Source: Platynereis dumerilii (Eukaryota > Annelida > Polychaeta > Phyllodocida > Nereididae). Taken from it: a stretch of 64,000 nucleotides of DNA. This document shows positions 24,511-37,489 of this stretch, piece by piece (the stretch's first letter is position 1; the number at the start of each line of letters is the position of its first letter). A program made the position numbers and the translations under genes. Location: positions 44,347,289 through 44,411,288 of the forward strand of contig JAPTHN010000004.1 in NCBI GenBank assembly GCA_026936325.1, written 5' to 3'. Below the pieces are notes generated by a model. The model worked only from the letters and a program-made list of their open reading frames with translations. It did not search any database and had not been told where the DNA came from.

Positions 24511-26576
24511 CAGTAAGAATTACACGGGGTAATTTGGCAGTTTGGTTTGAAGGGAATGAGAATATCAAACTGATTTAGTAAGACCAACTATCACTCCACC
24601 TTTTAAATTAATTTTCCAATTACCTTTATATGATATTCCAATTCGCAATGCAATTCGATTATCATTGAAAATGAATTTCTTCCTTGTTCGGTTGAAAAAT
24701 TTCACACCATACCTCAATAAACACACCGGTGTTTTAATTTCCCTTTTTAGCTTTTAATCAAGTACAATTACAAAGGCTTCAAGTTTCTGAGCAGGTCAAG
24801 TTTCTCATTAGGACAGGTGGCTGTAAGCCAAGATGTTTTGAAATGCTCAAGAAACTTGATTGATGAGAACAAATACAAGGATGACACCTGAATCAATCAA
24901 TTATAGGATTAATTCTCCAAAAACATATTCTAATGAATTTTATAGGAATACATATTGGATGAATGGCTTCGTAAATGCATACATCATACAAGTGAGCAGC
25001 ACTGTGGATGTATATACCAAGCGGAGTGCGCACTCTGCCCCATCAGTTTTTGGCTACCAAAAATAAAATGATCATAATGCTTCGCGACAAACATGGACAA
25101 GCGCTACATATAAAAAGAAGCGGATTATCAAGTACAATGATATATCAGATTGTTGGTTGGATTTCAGAAAGAAGGTTCTTAAGATAATGATGACACACCG
25201 GTGACCCAAATTTTAATAACAAAGATACGGTTGCCTGTTTGCAAACAGTATGGTTTCAATTCCCGGCTTACCGAAAGAAAACATATGGCAGGTTATAACA
25301 TAAATACTTATTATAAAGTTACTTCTCTTGATGACTCATTACTTTGGTTTTAAACTGTGACTGCACTCTACAAACATCATCTATCATTCTATTAACAATT
25401 TTTTCAGATAACAAATTGAAACAACAATTTAATATTGATAGAACTACCAGACCACCCAGACAATATAACACAGCCAAAAATAACAACCACCACAAAAAGA
25501 ACAATCCACAAAGAGGACTGTGTGTTCCACTGTTACAGGGCTGTCACATTAGTATGTGTAGCAGACTTGTGATTATGCCAGCCATACTCTCCTAACAGAG
25601 CCCATACATAGCAAATGGCAGTGAGTGATAGAGGAACACCGGTGTTATGACATTGAGAAATGATCTGCCGCAATGTCTGTTTTGAATGGCGATCGCTCGG
25701 TCTCTTTTTCCTGTTTCTTTTCGGCTTGTCGCAGACTGTATCGCAGTCCACAGATGATGTTAGCTGTTTCTTTAGCTCATTTATAGTCATCCAATGCTGT
25801 TATCTATTGATGATTCCCTACAAAAAGGGCCTATAGAACCTCATTCTGTAGGTGATGGTAGCAGTTTTTCTTAGATGCTTTCTGCTGTCTTTTTGATAAA
25901 TGTTTATGGAAATCGTCTGCCAATTAATTTCTGATGTCTGTTTTTTTCTTCACTACAAACTAGAGCCGATTTCTTGTAAATGGACAGTTCTTTTGGCTAA
26001 TTCTCTTTCAATCTCATTTTATCAAAAAGACAACTTAACAAATGCACATCTCAACAAATTCTACAATAAAGCCAAGTGTGGGTAGAATCCTTTGGATATA
26101 AGACACTACAATCAGACAGTTTTAAGACATTTTTATCGGTGTCTGCCACTATACGCACCAAGCAACTTGACAGTACTTGAATTGAGTTTACTCTTTGGAA
26201 ACTAGACACTCATTCAGTTTTCTTTTTAAGAATGTAGATTCAGTTTTCTTTTTAGAGATGCAGATTGTGAGAAAACTGAGGTGACAGAAAAAATTGAAAA
26301 CTTGCGAATCAGCGATTTAGCCCATAGTTTTTAGTGGTAACTTTCGCGGAGTTCCTGGTTGGTGTCTAGGCAAACAAACTTTGCACAGCGAAATCGACTT
26401 CACTCTGACCACATTCTGAGGTCACTATGCAGTTACGAATAGATCTATATCTAATTTCTTTTTCGCAATCTCTTACGATGGTCCTCCTGAGTTTTCTACA
26501 CTCCGCAACATTTTTCAGTTTCAATTTCAGTCTCCTGCTTCTCTCTCAGTTTTTCCCCAATGCTTTTAAACCCATT
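24511..26576. other. Unassigned sequence
   Basis: No gene or repeat recognised. Short overlapping frames at 25319-25790 on both strands lack family resemblance. Confidence 0.4.
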
Positions 26577-26616
26577 AATAGATAGATAGAAAAATTATTA
26601 TATAATATATATATAA
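26577..26616. repeat. GATA and TA microsatellite
   Basis: A short GATAGATAGA run is followed by an imperfect TA-rich tract. Confidence 0.7.
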
Positions 26617-26693
26617 CAAGATGGACAGCAACCCCGTAATGTTTATCCGCACAACAGATGATGTCCATTGAGGAACATACACCTATAGCATGA

Positions 26694-26880
26694 ATGATCT
26701 GGGCTTTACGTCGTGTATTTACACACCTTGTGGGCTACTTAAAACAGGAGGACACATCAATTCAGCTTTTATTTTATCCAATTCAAGTCCAGGATACCTG
26801 ATCAGAGCGAGAATCGAACCTTGCAGAGCCAGGACCCAGTGAATGGCAGCCCAGTGAATAACCAACTGAGCTAACCCTCA
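26694..26880 (-). repeat. SINE family C copy with tRNA head
   Basis: On the minus strand from 26880 the head reads 'gagggttagctcagttggtt' (A box) and later 'ggttcgattctcgctc' (B box), the spacing of a tRNA-type pol III promoter. The 3' end carries the family signature 'acacgacgtaaagccca'. The block 'ggacccagtga.tggcagcccag' in the head is shared with the copy at 51612-51795. It is not a functional tRNA, as no cloverleaf with a proper acceptor stem can be made. Confidence 0.8.
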
Positions 26881-27486
26881 TACATCCATAGATCTATAAA
26901 TAGACAAAATTAAATAGAAAGGTGGTTAAGTACAAACCAGAAAGATTGATAGATGTTTAACAGTCTGAGCAGCCACTATATAAGTCAGACTATGCCCTAC
27001 TTCTCAGAGTGCAGGTTGAGTTCATTCTTGGTTCACTTTGTTTTGACTTGCTAAGCAGTCACTGGATATATCTCATTTCTTTTTTGGCACTGACAAAGCT
27101 ACTCCCTGCCAGCTTCCTTGGCCCTTTACACTCCCTCCAGTCTCTGAACCCTAACCTCCTTCACACACAAGTATGTGCAAGTACAGTGCATATAGAATTA
27201 AATAGATCTTTTCTCATTCTAACTTCTTTGACAAACTGAGGTAGTTCTTTTGATAGATTAGATGGAAAGGTAGACATATGAACAACCAGTTGTGGCTGAA
27301 CAATACATTACGACCTCTCCTTAAATGACTAATTCAATGAAACACACATATCCCAATTCAAAGGGTTTGTTTTATCAAAAACACAGTGCAAAACTGTAGA
27401 ATCTTTGATATAATATATATATATATATGCCTCGACTATCATCATATTTTTTTCCGGGTGAAGTCTAAAGAGAGGATGTCACCTGG

Positions 27487-28440
27487 GCCCATTGCGATTT
27501 CAAGCAATATTAATCCATCTGCTACGACTGTTACTAAGGAAGAAAATAGAGGCGAATAATTAAGTTTTTTGGTTTCATCTTAAAGATGACTTGCATATAT
27601 GTGTATGTCTCTGCTACGAATATTTCTATACTTTCTTCCAATTTAAGGGAAACACACAGGGGCATCATCGCAGCCCATTGCGGCTTGAAGCAATTCCAAC
27701 GGTCGCGAGTGTCATTGGGGAGACGGAGGTGGAAGATGGTCCTTATTTGCTCCGGTATTGATGTAGATCTCTCTTGATTAGTGGAGGTTAAGTGAGAATT
27801 CGGCCGATTACTCAGCTCCAGAAATGATGAATGAGCCGGACGCGTCTTGATCAATACAAACAAACTCCTGGCCAAGGAGAGAGAAGCTCGGGTAAAAGGG
27901 GGGCGAGAGCAACAGCATCGATTTTGAGAAAGCGACGTAAAGAGGATGGACAGAGATCCCAGTTGTAGATAGACACACAGAACAGAACAGATTGAGAGAA
28001 CGTGAAAGACAGACAGAAATTTTGCAAGGGCAGTGAGAGAGTAAGCATAATGTCAGTAAAGCTTATAAAGGGGAGATTTTGGAGTCGAACGCAACAGGAT
28101 TGATTCCAAGAAATTAATGTATATTGGATGGCCAGAAATGGGAGTTGTAGACAGACACAGAATTTAATAATAGAATGTTATAGACAGACTGGTATCGTAA
28201 TATTTATATGTTATACGCATGGGAAAAGAATAATTTCAATGGCCTAAAGGGAGAGACTGGAAGTGTAAAGAAGCAATCACTTTTGAAAAAGATAATTATT
28301 CTAAATGTACATTTTGGAAAAGGAAGTGGCAGATATTTTGAACAGAGAAGATGTGAGACACACAGTACAGGTGTGGAAAGAGAGACAGTGCAAGGTACTA
28401 CATTTGAGTAGAAGGAGAAAGCTACTTCACCAATTTTGAA
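27487..28440. repeat. Degenerate tandem repeat, about 185-190-bp period
   Basis: The pair 'cccattgcgatttcaagcaa' (27487) and 'cccattgcggcttgaagcaa' (27675) is 188 bp apart. Farther on, 'gatggacagagatcccagtt' (27943), 'gatggccagaaatgggagtt' (28127) and a weaker 'ggaagtggcagatattttga' (28321), each followed by an 'agacacacag' or similar block, repeat at 184-195 bp. Whether the two halves are one array is uncertain. Confidence 0.5.
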
Positions 28441-28444
28441 AAAT

Positions 28445-29045
28445 GGCTAAGGTCTAGACTGTTTCACAATTTATGGGGAAATCAGTCATCTCCGGGTTAT
28501 TGACTTTCTAGCATATGCTCTGTGGTGTATCCAAGTGAACAGTCTAAGTGGATATTGTTTAAGAACTTAGTTTTTTAATATGCTAATCATGAGTAGCTTT
28601 GAAGAATTATGCAAGGGGGAGAAATCTAACTATTGGGATAAAATAAGGGCTCGAAAGGGAGCGGCTTTTTGCAAGTATGTTTTTGGGCAAGGTAACAACA
28701 CCACCAACATTCTGAAGCTAGACAACAACATAGCGTTGTACTTCAGAGAATACAGCACACAGTTGCTGGTACAACAGCAGGTCGGTCGGTGCTACACGGT
28801 TGCTGCCAATGCGGTGGGAAAAAGAACACTGTTGGCGACGAAGAGAACACTGCCCCAAAAGGCGGCCCCAAAGGTTGCCCCAGCACAGTCTGATAATAGA
28901 TGTTGATCATACCTAGCAACTTGTAAAACCCCTTACTATCCATCATAGCCCATTGATGCGGGCTCTGCCTCCGCAGCGCTTTCATCCCCGGGGCAAATCT
29001 CAACTTCGATAGCTGATCTGTCATCTACACCAAAAACCCTATACA
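28445..29045. other. Unassigned sequence
   Basis: A 108-codon plus-strand frame (28580-28906) has no familiar domain and no splice context. Nothing else seen. Confidence 0.4.
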
Positions 29046-29470
29046 ACAAGAGAGTAGGGGAGTGAGAGGTCAGGGGGAGGGGGAGAGCTGTTGGCAAGCA
29101 AAGGTTTAGTTGGGGAAGGGAGGTGGGGAGGAGGGTTTGGGAGAGAAGGTGGCAAGAAATGGAGAGGAAGGGGGTTAGACTGTAGAGGCAGGGAGAAGGA
29201 GAGGAGAGAATGAGAGAAGGAGAGAAGGAAAGATGGAGAGGAGAGGTAGGGAGAAAGAGAAAGGGAGAAAGAGAGAAACACAAAAAGTGAGACGGTCATA
29301 GAGGGAGAATTGGCAGGAGAGATGAGAAACGGGGGAGAGAGGGGAGAAATGGGGAAAATGAAAAAGGTATAAAAGGAAAATAGGAGAAAAGCGGACGAAA
29401 AAGTCATAGAGGGAGGGGAGGGGGAGAGAGGAATGAAATAAATGAAAGGAGAGAGAGAAGAGGTATATGA
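29046..29470 (+). repeat. Long polypurine tract
   Basis: About 425 bp consist mainly of G and A on the plus strand, built of GAGAGG, GGGAGA and GGAGAGGA motifs with few pyrimidines, densest at 29180-29280. The long minus-strand frames over it encode only Ser/Leu/Pro/Phe-rich peptide and are artefacts. Such tracts can adopt triplex (H-DNA) structure. Confidence 0.8.
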
Positions 29471-29569
29471 ACCGCAAGCTGAACTGTAAGTTCAGTTACA
29501 TTCACTGTTCAACTTTATATCGCGGTAGCTGTTGATTTCTATTTCCATTATTTCCTTCCTTTTTCATGA

Positions 29570-29645
29570 CATTTTCACCTTTTTTGGTACATTCACCTTT
29601 TTTGTAATCTCCCTTTTTTGTAGCTATTCAGGCTTTTTTGTCGCC
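29570..29645. repeat. Short tandem repeat with ccttttttgt core
   Basis: Four units of about 18-20 bp share a 'ccttttttggta' or 'ccttttttgtaat' core, the last being 'ggcttttttgtcgcc'. Confidence 0.55.
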
Positions 29646-29649
29646 ATTT

Positions 29650-31268
29650 TTCGGTGTCGGTCGCAGTCATTGTTCGAAAATGGCCCTTTTGCCTCCAAAA
29701 AGGCTTGTCGCAGCAGTGAAGCCACTGTCGTGTCACGCCATTTGATACTTTTAATGGCATAACACACATCAAACTGTTGTATGTAACCAGCATATCAGAA
29801 CCTAAAGGCAGTTTTCCTCTCTTGCCATATTATACCACAGTACTCTCAAAGAATGAAATAGATCCAATGTAGAAATACCTGAAAAAATGAACTGCATATA
29901 ACACAGCATTCTCATAGACACTGATGAGTGCAGTAATTTCGCATCTATCTTGTAGTGATACACAATTATGACAAGAGGTACATTAATAGTATACTTCACA
30001 TTGAGTGGCTTAATTCACATCTAAGACTAAAGAGGCCAGTCAAACCATCATATTTGTAATACTGGATGTACGATATCGCATTAAATGGAAAATCGGTGGT
30101 ATAAAAATCTAAATTTCCACCTTCTTTGTCATACTATTAGATGATTGGCCAATTAAGGTGAAGTAATAATAGCGCCAAAGTAAACATGTAAAATGGTGTT
30201 GAGCAGTGTACGTTATTGTTCTTTAATACTGTTTCAAACTAAAGGTGCTCCTTGGCATCAACATAAATCAGAAATTGATACATCACCTTCTCAACATATC
30301 TTTAGTCTGACATATGAATATCAATTGATATCATATCTTCAAATTATAAAAAACCATATCTATATCTATGACAAAGTAATAACATTCTCTCAGTTTAATC
30401 TGTTGTTGGCTCCGTTTTGATTTTTAGCATTTTAACATTTCACAAAAGCATTCATGCCAAAATAGGTTTGCAATGTCATGCTATTGAATACTTTATAAAT
30501 GCAAGCAAAAAAGAGAAATAGGACATAGATTTATGTGCTATTCTATCAAATTCTAGTGTCTATTTTTGTTTAAAATGGCCACTTTACAATGAAAAGCCTT
30601 GTTCAGTCTGCATAGCCCTACAACAGTTCCAGGATGACATGCCATAGTGTAATTCAGAAACCTTATCATGTTGCATACCATGTCATACAAATATTGTAGC
30701 TTAAACACTGTTTCAATGTTTTGCAATGGAAAATCTAGTGAGGAACTGTATGTTTGAAGCGTTGATGAATTTACGCTCCTAAGATCGAAAGAAATTTAGG
30801 CAAAATTTTTGAAGAAGACGAAAAATTCAGGCTTTATTTCAACTATCCCCTGATATTACATTCATCTTATCTACTAACCTGTAGAATGTAGATTAAGAAT
30901 AAACACTTTAGATTACTGAAATTAGAGCAAAATTTATAGATGGCCGAGAGTACAGACCGAAGTAACTCAAGCGAAACACTTACCCCGTAAATGTACAAGA
31001 TTCTGACTCTGTCACTGTGTGATGGCAAGAACGTCCCTCAGAGGACTGTACTCCAATCCTTATACTTTAGTTTGACATCAGTGCTAAAAACTTATTAGAC
31101 CTTTCTTGGTATCTCCTGATACATTCTCTCACCATTGTGCACTGAACATCAAAGGACATCAAAAGAAGAGATGCATTACAGGCTGAATATTCTAATGGCT
31201 TATTAAAGATGGAGCCACTTATGCTTTAATGTGAATAGCATGTTGCCACAGAGAAGTGAATCATTAGC
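29650..31268. other. Unassigned sequence
   Basis: No exon, RNA gene or repeat recognised. Confidence 0.4.
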
Positions 31269-31320
31269 TCTTTCCTTATGGAGAAGCTATAAGGTCTTTC
31301 CTTATGGAGAAGCTATAAGG
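31269..31320. repeat. Perfect 26-bp tandem duplication with inner hairpin
   Basis: The 26-bp unit occurs twice without a mismatch. Each unit contains 'ccttat' and 'ataagg', so each can fold. Exact identity implies a recent duplication. Confidence 0.9.
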
Positions 31321-31583
31321 TTGTCGAAATTGCAAAATATGGTGTTTGTACGTGTGTTTTGTAAAAAAGCAGCAAATGAAAATTCAAGTAACTGGATTTT
31401 TTATCTAAAGTATAGTATACCTGTCTCTCCTCGGATAATTAAGTGTACAAAATAACTACCTAAATAACTATAGATGTAGAAAATTATGGCGGCAGCATAC
31501 AGAAGTCGTGTTTTATATATACGGAGAAGAGAATTTTGAGTCGTGACCTAATTTTAGCGACTCTCCAGATCCAATTACTACTT

Positions 31584-31790
31584 GTTACAGATTGAGTGGG
31601 CGGGTTATTTAGTCCATGCACTAAAACATGTTGCCACATACCCTGATGCTTCCAACTATATTAGGTTACCTATCCATAAATCTGATAAATGCGGATTGAA
31701 TTAAGTTAGATATGCCCAGCCAGTTTCCTATCTAGTTAGGGGAATGAACAGATAAGATTAATGGCATTTTGTTTTAGTTTAGCCAGAACT
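31584..31790 (+). repeat. Dispersed repeat R1, copy 1
   Basis: About 207 bp match the reverse complement of 61465-61672, including 'gttatttagtccatgcacta', 'tccataaatctg.taaatgc', 'agttagatatgcccagc' and 'gtttcctatctagtta'. There is no coding potential and no tRNA-like head. The two copies lie in opposite orientation about 30 kb apart, so this is an interspersed element of unknown class. Confidence 0.8.
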
Positions 31791-32044
31791 ATATACAAGC
31801 ATCTATAGGCAGATCTGCATGGTTAGTGACTTGGTTAGTCCTGCACTGGGAAGGTTGTCATCCAATGCAAGGGTGCCGGAAGGAAGTTGGGGCGGGGGCG
31901 GTTGGATAAAAAAGGGGAAATTCCGTTCTCGCAACAAAATTTTTATCGATTATGAATAAATAAGTCTTAATTTGAGCCTTAAAAAAAATGATTATCAAAC
32001 AAAGGAGCAATCAATTTCTGGAGAAATACATTTATCCTTATATA

Positions 32045-32212
32045 ATCCTGCCCCCAATTAATAGACTTGTAAATTGATGATAGGCCGTAACCTTTCGGGT
32101 TGTTAGCTTCCCCAACATCGGTCCTCCGATCTGACTGGGACTTCCAGTATCTTCCTTTACAAAACCAGTGCAGCCTTTGAACAAAATATCTATCTACCTA
32201 TCTATCAATCTG
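32045..32212 (+). repeat. Possible SINE with (TATC)n tail
   Basis: The region has an inverted pair of short motifs ('aacctttcgggtt', 'ggtcctccgatc') and ends in 'gcagcctttgaacaaaatat' plus TATC repeats, a tail like that of SINE A and the LINE. No second copy is seen here. Confidence 0.3.
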
Positions 32213-33217
32213 TCAAACTTGTTCCAATGCAACAAATATTATTCCAACGCACCAAATATTATATACCTACCTAGTGACCTAATAGGAACAATGCAATATC
32301 TACTTCACATTCTACAAATCCGTCAAACGCCTGAACTAAAGAATCTGGAATTGTATATATCGCATTTCATTGCATATTGTTCATCTTTAAAGACCCAAAG
32401 AGAGATTTAAAGAGAGGAGAAGCACAATGCATATTTCAACATATGGACATAAAAGAAAAAGACCTTCAATGAGAGATTGCTTCCAGGTTGAGATATGGTA
32501 AACGGCTGAAGATATGTTGATGATAAATAGCAATTTGCCCTGCGGCTGTCCCATATTTCTGGTGTAGATTCTGCGAAGCTCATGTTTCAAGACTTCCATC
32601 ATCAATTCCCAGCACATATTTTGCTCCAAGATTGTATGGCATACAATGTAATATGAGATGCTATATTTTCCAGATGCAAAATGCTTCAATAAAGCTTTAG
32701 TATTCCATGAAAGGTGTTATTACAGCAGTTATAATGACAAATATAGACACATGATGTATTATGTCTGCAATAGCACAATGGCATGCCATATAAACTACTC
32801 CCTGCATTGTATGCCCAGACTTTTAAGTTCAGGTGGAAACTTAATCAATGTTAATGTTTCAAACCAAATAGATTATGCATATTTACACTATAATGTAGAA
32901 CAGTTTTCTTTCGTAAATATTGACGATCACAAATGAGTATAAGTATTTACAAAATTATTAGATTCACAAATCTTTTGGAGGCTGTCCATTGTACAATTAC
33001 TGGGTTTCTTTTCCAGAACTGACAGAACAACTTCATAAACTAAGGTCCGGAAAACATTCTTTTTGACACCAATGAAGAACATTTATAACCATCGTCGTTT
33101 TAAGCTACAAACTTTTAGATACTTCTAAAAACACTCCAAAAAGTTTTGCATGTTTCAAAAAGAACCTTACAATATTCTTTACACAGAATTTCTTTATTTC
33201 CCTCAGGACAACTATCA

Positions 33218-33995
33218 CATGCATATTCTTGACACATTTTTTGACACCAACTTTGAGTGTTCTTATCCAATATTTAGCGAGTAAGAATCTCCTAAGTCTT
33301 GTTTTGCAACATTAACAAGCAGATGGGTGCAATATGTCACACCATATGTTATAAGCTCATAAAACAGAGGAGGATTTTGACGAGTCCCAAGGGAACATAA
33401 AGTAAACAAGGGTGTGAAGAACGAGGCAAATGTTGTAAAAGTAGGTCTTTTTTTGTAAATATGGTATATTGGCCCTTGATGAATTCATTTCATTGTAATC
33501 ATCTTTCAATCAGTGTCGGTGTCCGATGAGGTTTACCAACTAAGGTAAGACCAAAGTGGAAGAGGATTTCCTGATTATACAGAAGGTTCAGTTTTTGTTT
33601 TTTCATTTTTCTTTTTCAAGTCTAGCTCCAAACTCAAGGGCACAAGTAAATTGAGCAAAATACTAAATTTACTTCCTCACAATTGTACAGGTACAACTGC
33701 CAAAGCTTCTTTGACACCTTTCTAAGACCATCCCTAAACTTCATCCTCACACCAGCATACTGTAATAAGCATACTGTAATAATGTAATCTCTACGGAAGG
33801 CTTTGTGTGCGTTTTCTTGACGCATTTTGTGACACCAAATCGGAGAGCGCTTATCAAATATTCACCAAGTAAGAATCTCCTTAGTCTTGCTTTGCAACAT
33901 TAACAAGCAGATGTGTGCAATATGTCACCCAGATGAGATATGTTATAAGCTCGTAAAACAAAGCAGAGCTTTGACACGTCTCGAGGGAGCAGAGA
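33218..33995. repeat. Two direct copies of a 190-bp segment, 587 bp apart
   Basis: 33218-33405 and 33805-33995 share 'ttcttgac.cattttttgacac', 'agtaagaatctcct.agtctt', 'ttgcaacattaacaagcaga', 'gtgcaatatgtcac' and 'ttataagctc.taaaaca'. The spacer between them is unrelated to either. They are diverged direct copies, either a tandem duplication or two insertions of one element. Confidence 0.8.
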
Positions 33996-33999
33996 GTGT

Positions 34000-36192
34000 A
34001 TAGCTACTTGAGCCTGAAGTAAACAACACACTAGAACACAGAGAATGCAGTGGATGAAGGTCACTGTGCAAAATCCATGGAAAATATGGGCATATAGAAA
34101 ATTGGGAGTTGCTCAAGGGCAAGCACTCAAAGAACAAACTCATGAAGAATGACCTTTGGTTGAGGTTTTAATTATGGTAGTTGTTCCTAAGATACAACAT
34201 TGCCAGAAAACATTATGCTTACTAAATAATTGATCAAGGATGAAGCGCGTGGATTACATTGCGTCTGGCAAAAGAGTTATCAGTCTCAAACAATTGCTGA
34301 TATTTCAGCCACTGAAACTATTGCGATTATTCTGCTGTTATTAAATCTCCAGCCATGAAACAATCAAGTTTTCATTGAACATGTTAAATCGTTAGAAATT
34401 GTCATCATAATTTTCTCGTTCGAAAATCACAGACCGTTTGTTGCAAGCCGTCTGATTACAACATGCGCAGTCGACAGAAACTCAATGCGTCTTTGATATT
34501 TCACTAACGAACATGTCACTCCGTGTCTTTTTAGTCGAGTTCTGGAGAATAGAATTATTCGAATTATTCGAGACGGAAATAAAAATAAATGGAAAGACAC
34601 TCGTAGCACTAATGGCTTTGTCTGATGCCACTCGTGTGCCATTACCACCTTTTCTCTTGAACGTATAACAATGTAAGGCTTTGCTGCTGCATCTCTAACA
34701 CATGAAACAATACATAGGATGAGATATTAGATATGATGGAATTCACAAATGCGGCAATTTTTTTGTGGACGACCGCCATTTTGCATTTTGCCCTTTTTGC
34801 AATTTGTCACTTTTGTAAAGGCGCCTTTTCTGTTCTGTTTCCAGAAAAAAACAACATTTATTCCCAGTAATATGTTATCTCATTTCCTCATTGTTCCCTC
34901 TTGGGTGAATATGAAATAAGACAGCATTACATTTGAATGTTCCTTGCAAGAAAGATGAGGTTTTAAGCAAAACGTAACATATCACGACCAATTTGTCACC
35001 ATTAGCGAATATTCGGGTTCCTTACGAGCAATCTAACAAGCACGCAAACAATTCTAAGAAGATAATATTTAATGTGTCATAAATTATTTTCAAAAAGGCA
35101 ACATAACGTCGCAATTTATTAACTTTAAAACAGGATTAAGGAGATAACTACAAAGCCTAATTAGAAATGTTCTAAATTCAGCATTGTAAGGTTTCTATTT
35201 ATTATCTCAGATTACATTGTGATATCAACTGAAGAAGCTATGAAATAAACCAACAAGTCTACATATGGATTAGTTAGGTTGGACAGGACTTTACATCATG
35301 TTATTTTGCACTGAGGCTTCTTAGAACAGACAGGGGTCATGGTAATGAGAAATCTAGGATATAGATAGACAGAAAGGTAGATAGACACAAAGAGAAACAG
35401 ACTCTATTAGAAAGATTGAGATACTTTGGGAAGGATTACGTGGTTGTTTTGCCCTATATTTTGCATTGACACGGCTTAGTGATGATGGTTTGCACAGCTC
35501 GGAAATTGAACCCGCGCAAAAGAGATTTGAAACAAAGCTGCTGCCAATGCTGCTAGCCGACATAATTGTGAATTGTTTTTCGTATGGATGGACTAATTTT
35601 TTGTAAGCGTGTCATATTACCTTTCACTAAAATGAAACAATTTCTTTTTATCTTATTTTTATAAATTTCAAACAAATTCATTTTTGTCAATGGCGTCCTT
35701 CATTGTACTAATGCATTTTGACACATTTCGACATTTCCTGCATTCTGTCTCATGTTGCGTACTTCTCATGTTGCATCAGAAGTACAATCTTCTTTATCAC
35801 ATCTTATATTTCACTTCTAAGTGCTGCTGCATTCACTTATTACCACGTCTGCATTTCTGCATTTCTGCTGCATTTCTGCATAATTCATGAAACATCCCAT
35901 TTTGGCTTTTCGCACGACACGCAAAGTGGCACTGACACCAAAATCACCACTAAATGCAAGTTAAGCACCATCGAAATCAACACCCAATTGCAATTTAGAT
36001 AAACGGTTATGGAATGTACCACTTTTGGAAGTTTGGAATTGCAGCGATGAAGTTATTATTGCCTGGCGTCACGTATGCGATGGATTTTAATGAATTTTCT
36101 TGGGAGTCTATGTATGTCTATATTGGTTTCTCAAAATTTCAATTTAGCAAACAGATTATATATAATATAAATGATAAGTTGAGGAACAAGAA
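34000..36192. other. Unassigned sequence
   Basis: A B-box-like 'gggttcaatttccgag' on the minus strand at about 35500-35516 may mark an old SINE head (35440-35560), but no body matches. Otherwise nothing is recognised. A TGCATTTC repeat lies near 35845-35880. Confidence 0.4.
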
Positions 36193-36270
36193 TGGATGAA
36201 TGGATAAAAAGACTTTACGTCCTGTATTTGTGCAACGTGGTTGGCTAATTAGACAGGATTAGGACATAGC
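36193..36270 (-). repeat. SINE family C 3' fragment
   Basis: Minus-strand 3' end: 'acaggacgtaaagtc' preceded in the element by 'taattagccaac', the family C signature, and followed by a degenerate (CATC)-type tail (GGATGAATGGAT on the plus strand). The rest of the element is missing. Confidence 0.6.
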
Positions 36271-37174
36271 CATGAAATTTTCGACACGTGTAGATCTATA
36301 TGGAATATACATATGCAAATTGCTAGGTAAAGCATTCAAAATAGTACAATTTATCGGGTGTATTTTCGCCTTATAATTCATATTGTGCATGACAAACAGT
36401 AACATTTATATCATTCAAAATACAGGGCACACCCATCTGCATATCAGACTCAAAGTGACCTATTTTATTCTTTACTTCAACAAGTCTACAGTCTCCATGT
36501 CATCGAGCAACCAAGTTGAAAATGACATGAGATGAGAGAATATACGATTCTCCGATTCTCCATTTCATCATTTACAAATTCATCAACTCCCTTTCGCTGA
36601 AGTATTGACAGGCAAAATAATGACACCATGAATTTTCACACTTGTTTTTTTTCTGTCAGTTTGCGGTTATTGATGTTGCATAGTTTTTCACGTACTTCAC
36701 AAGTTTTTGAAAAGTGTTTTGCAAAAGCGTTTCCGAACCGAAGGAGTTTTTCCAAAAGCGCAAACATATTGATCAGCAAAACTCATCTCTGGTTTCTCAA
36801 TGCTAAAAACAAGCTTCATTAAGTTAGATGCCAACAGTTTCAAGTATTACACAGTCAGAAAGAATTCTTGGCAATGGTATATTCTATAGCTTCTAAAGTA
36901 GTGTTTTATAGCACCTCTTTCAGTACTCATATGGAATTGTACTTTAATAAATTTGTTACCTCAAAGAAATTTGTGATTCTCTTGTGCTTACAGAAATGAT
37001 CTTTTCAAGAAAAGAACTGAAACAAGAACCCAGGGGTTGCAAAACTGAATGATGCCGATATGTGGTATCACAAGCCACCCAAGTGTACTCAGGTTTTGAC
37101 ACCCATTTTCACATATTCAGAAAATCATGGTCCTCTGAATTTCAAATTAGTATTTAAACAAGACCTAATGCAGC

Positions 37175-37218
37175 TAGAAGCAGCTCTTTTTTGTTGTAGA
37201 AGCAGCTCTTTTTTGTTG
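37175..37218. repeat. Perfect 22-bp tandem duplication
   Basis: Two identical 22-bp units, each with 'agaagcagctc' followed by six T and 'gttg', lie head to tail. Confidence 0.9.
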
Positions 37219-37489
37219 TTGAACATGGTAACGTCTATACTCAACTCCTTTAAAGTTACAGCTCCCCAGCTTTAATGATGTACGCACATATTTCAGAATC
37301 CATCTTCGTTCTCTTTAGTTAAAGTTTGATAACTTCCAAAATTGATACATGCTAAATCTGAAATATTAATTGTGCAGTGGTTCTTTGCAGTGTTACATGA
37401 AAAAGTATTTAGCCAAATGGGCAGGTCCCATAGATAAAGTTTGCAAAATTAAAAAAATATCTAACTGCCAAACTACCACGTCAAGTTCA

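Noticed and set aside
26806-26880. tRNA-like sequences here and at 3570-3642, 37740-37830 and 51720-51795
   Set aside because: A and B boxes are present but the acceptor and anticodon stems do not pair properly, and each is joined to a repeated body, so they are SINE heads and not tRNA genes.
28580-28906. 108-codon plus-strand frame
   Set aside because: No domain resemblance, no donor or acceptor at sensible positions, and the antisense strand is also open over part of it.
29039-29477. Minus-strand frames of 100-122 codons rich in Ser, Leu, Phe and Pro
   Set aside because: They arise from the polypyrimidine complement of a polypurine tract; no domain, no codon structure.
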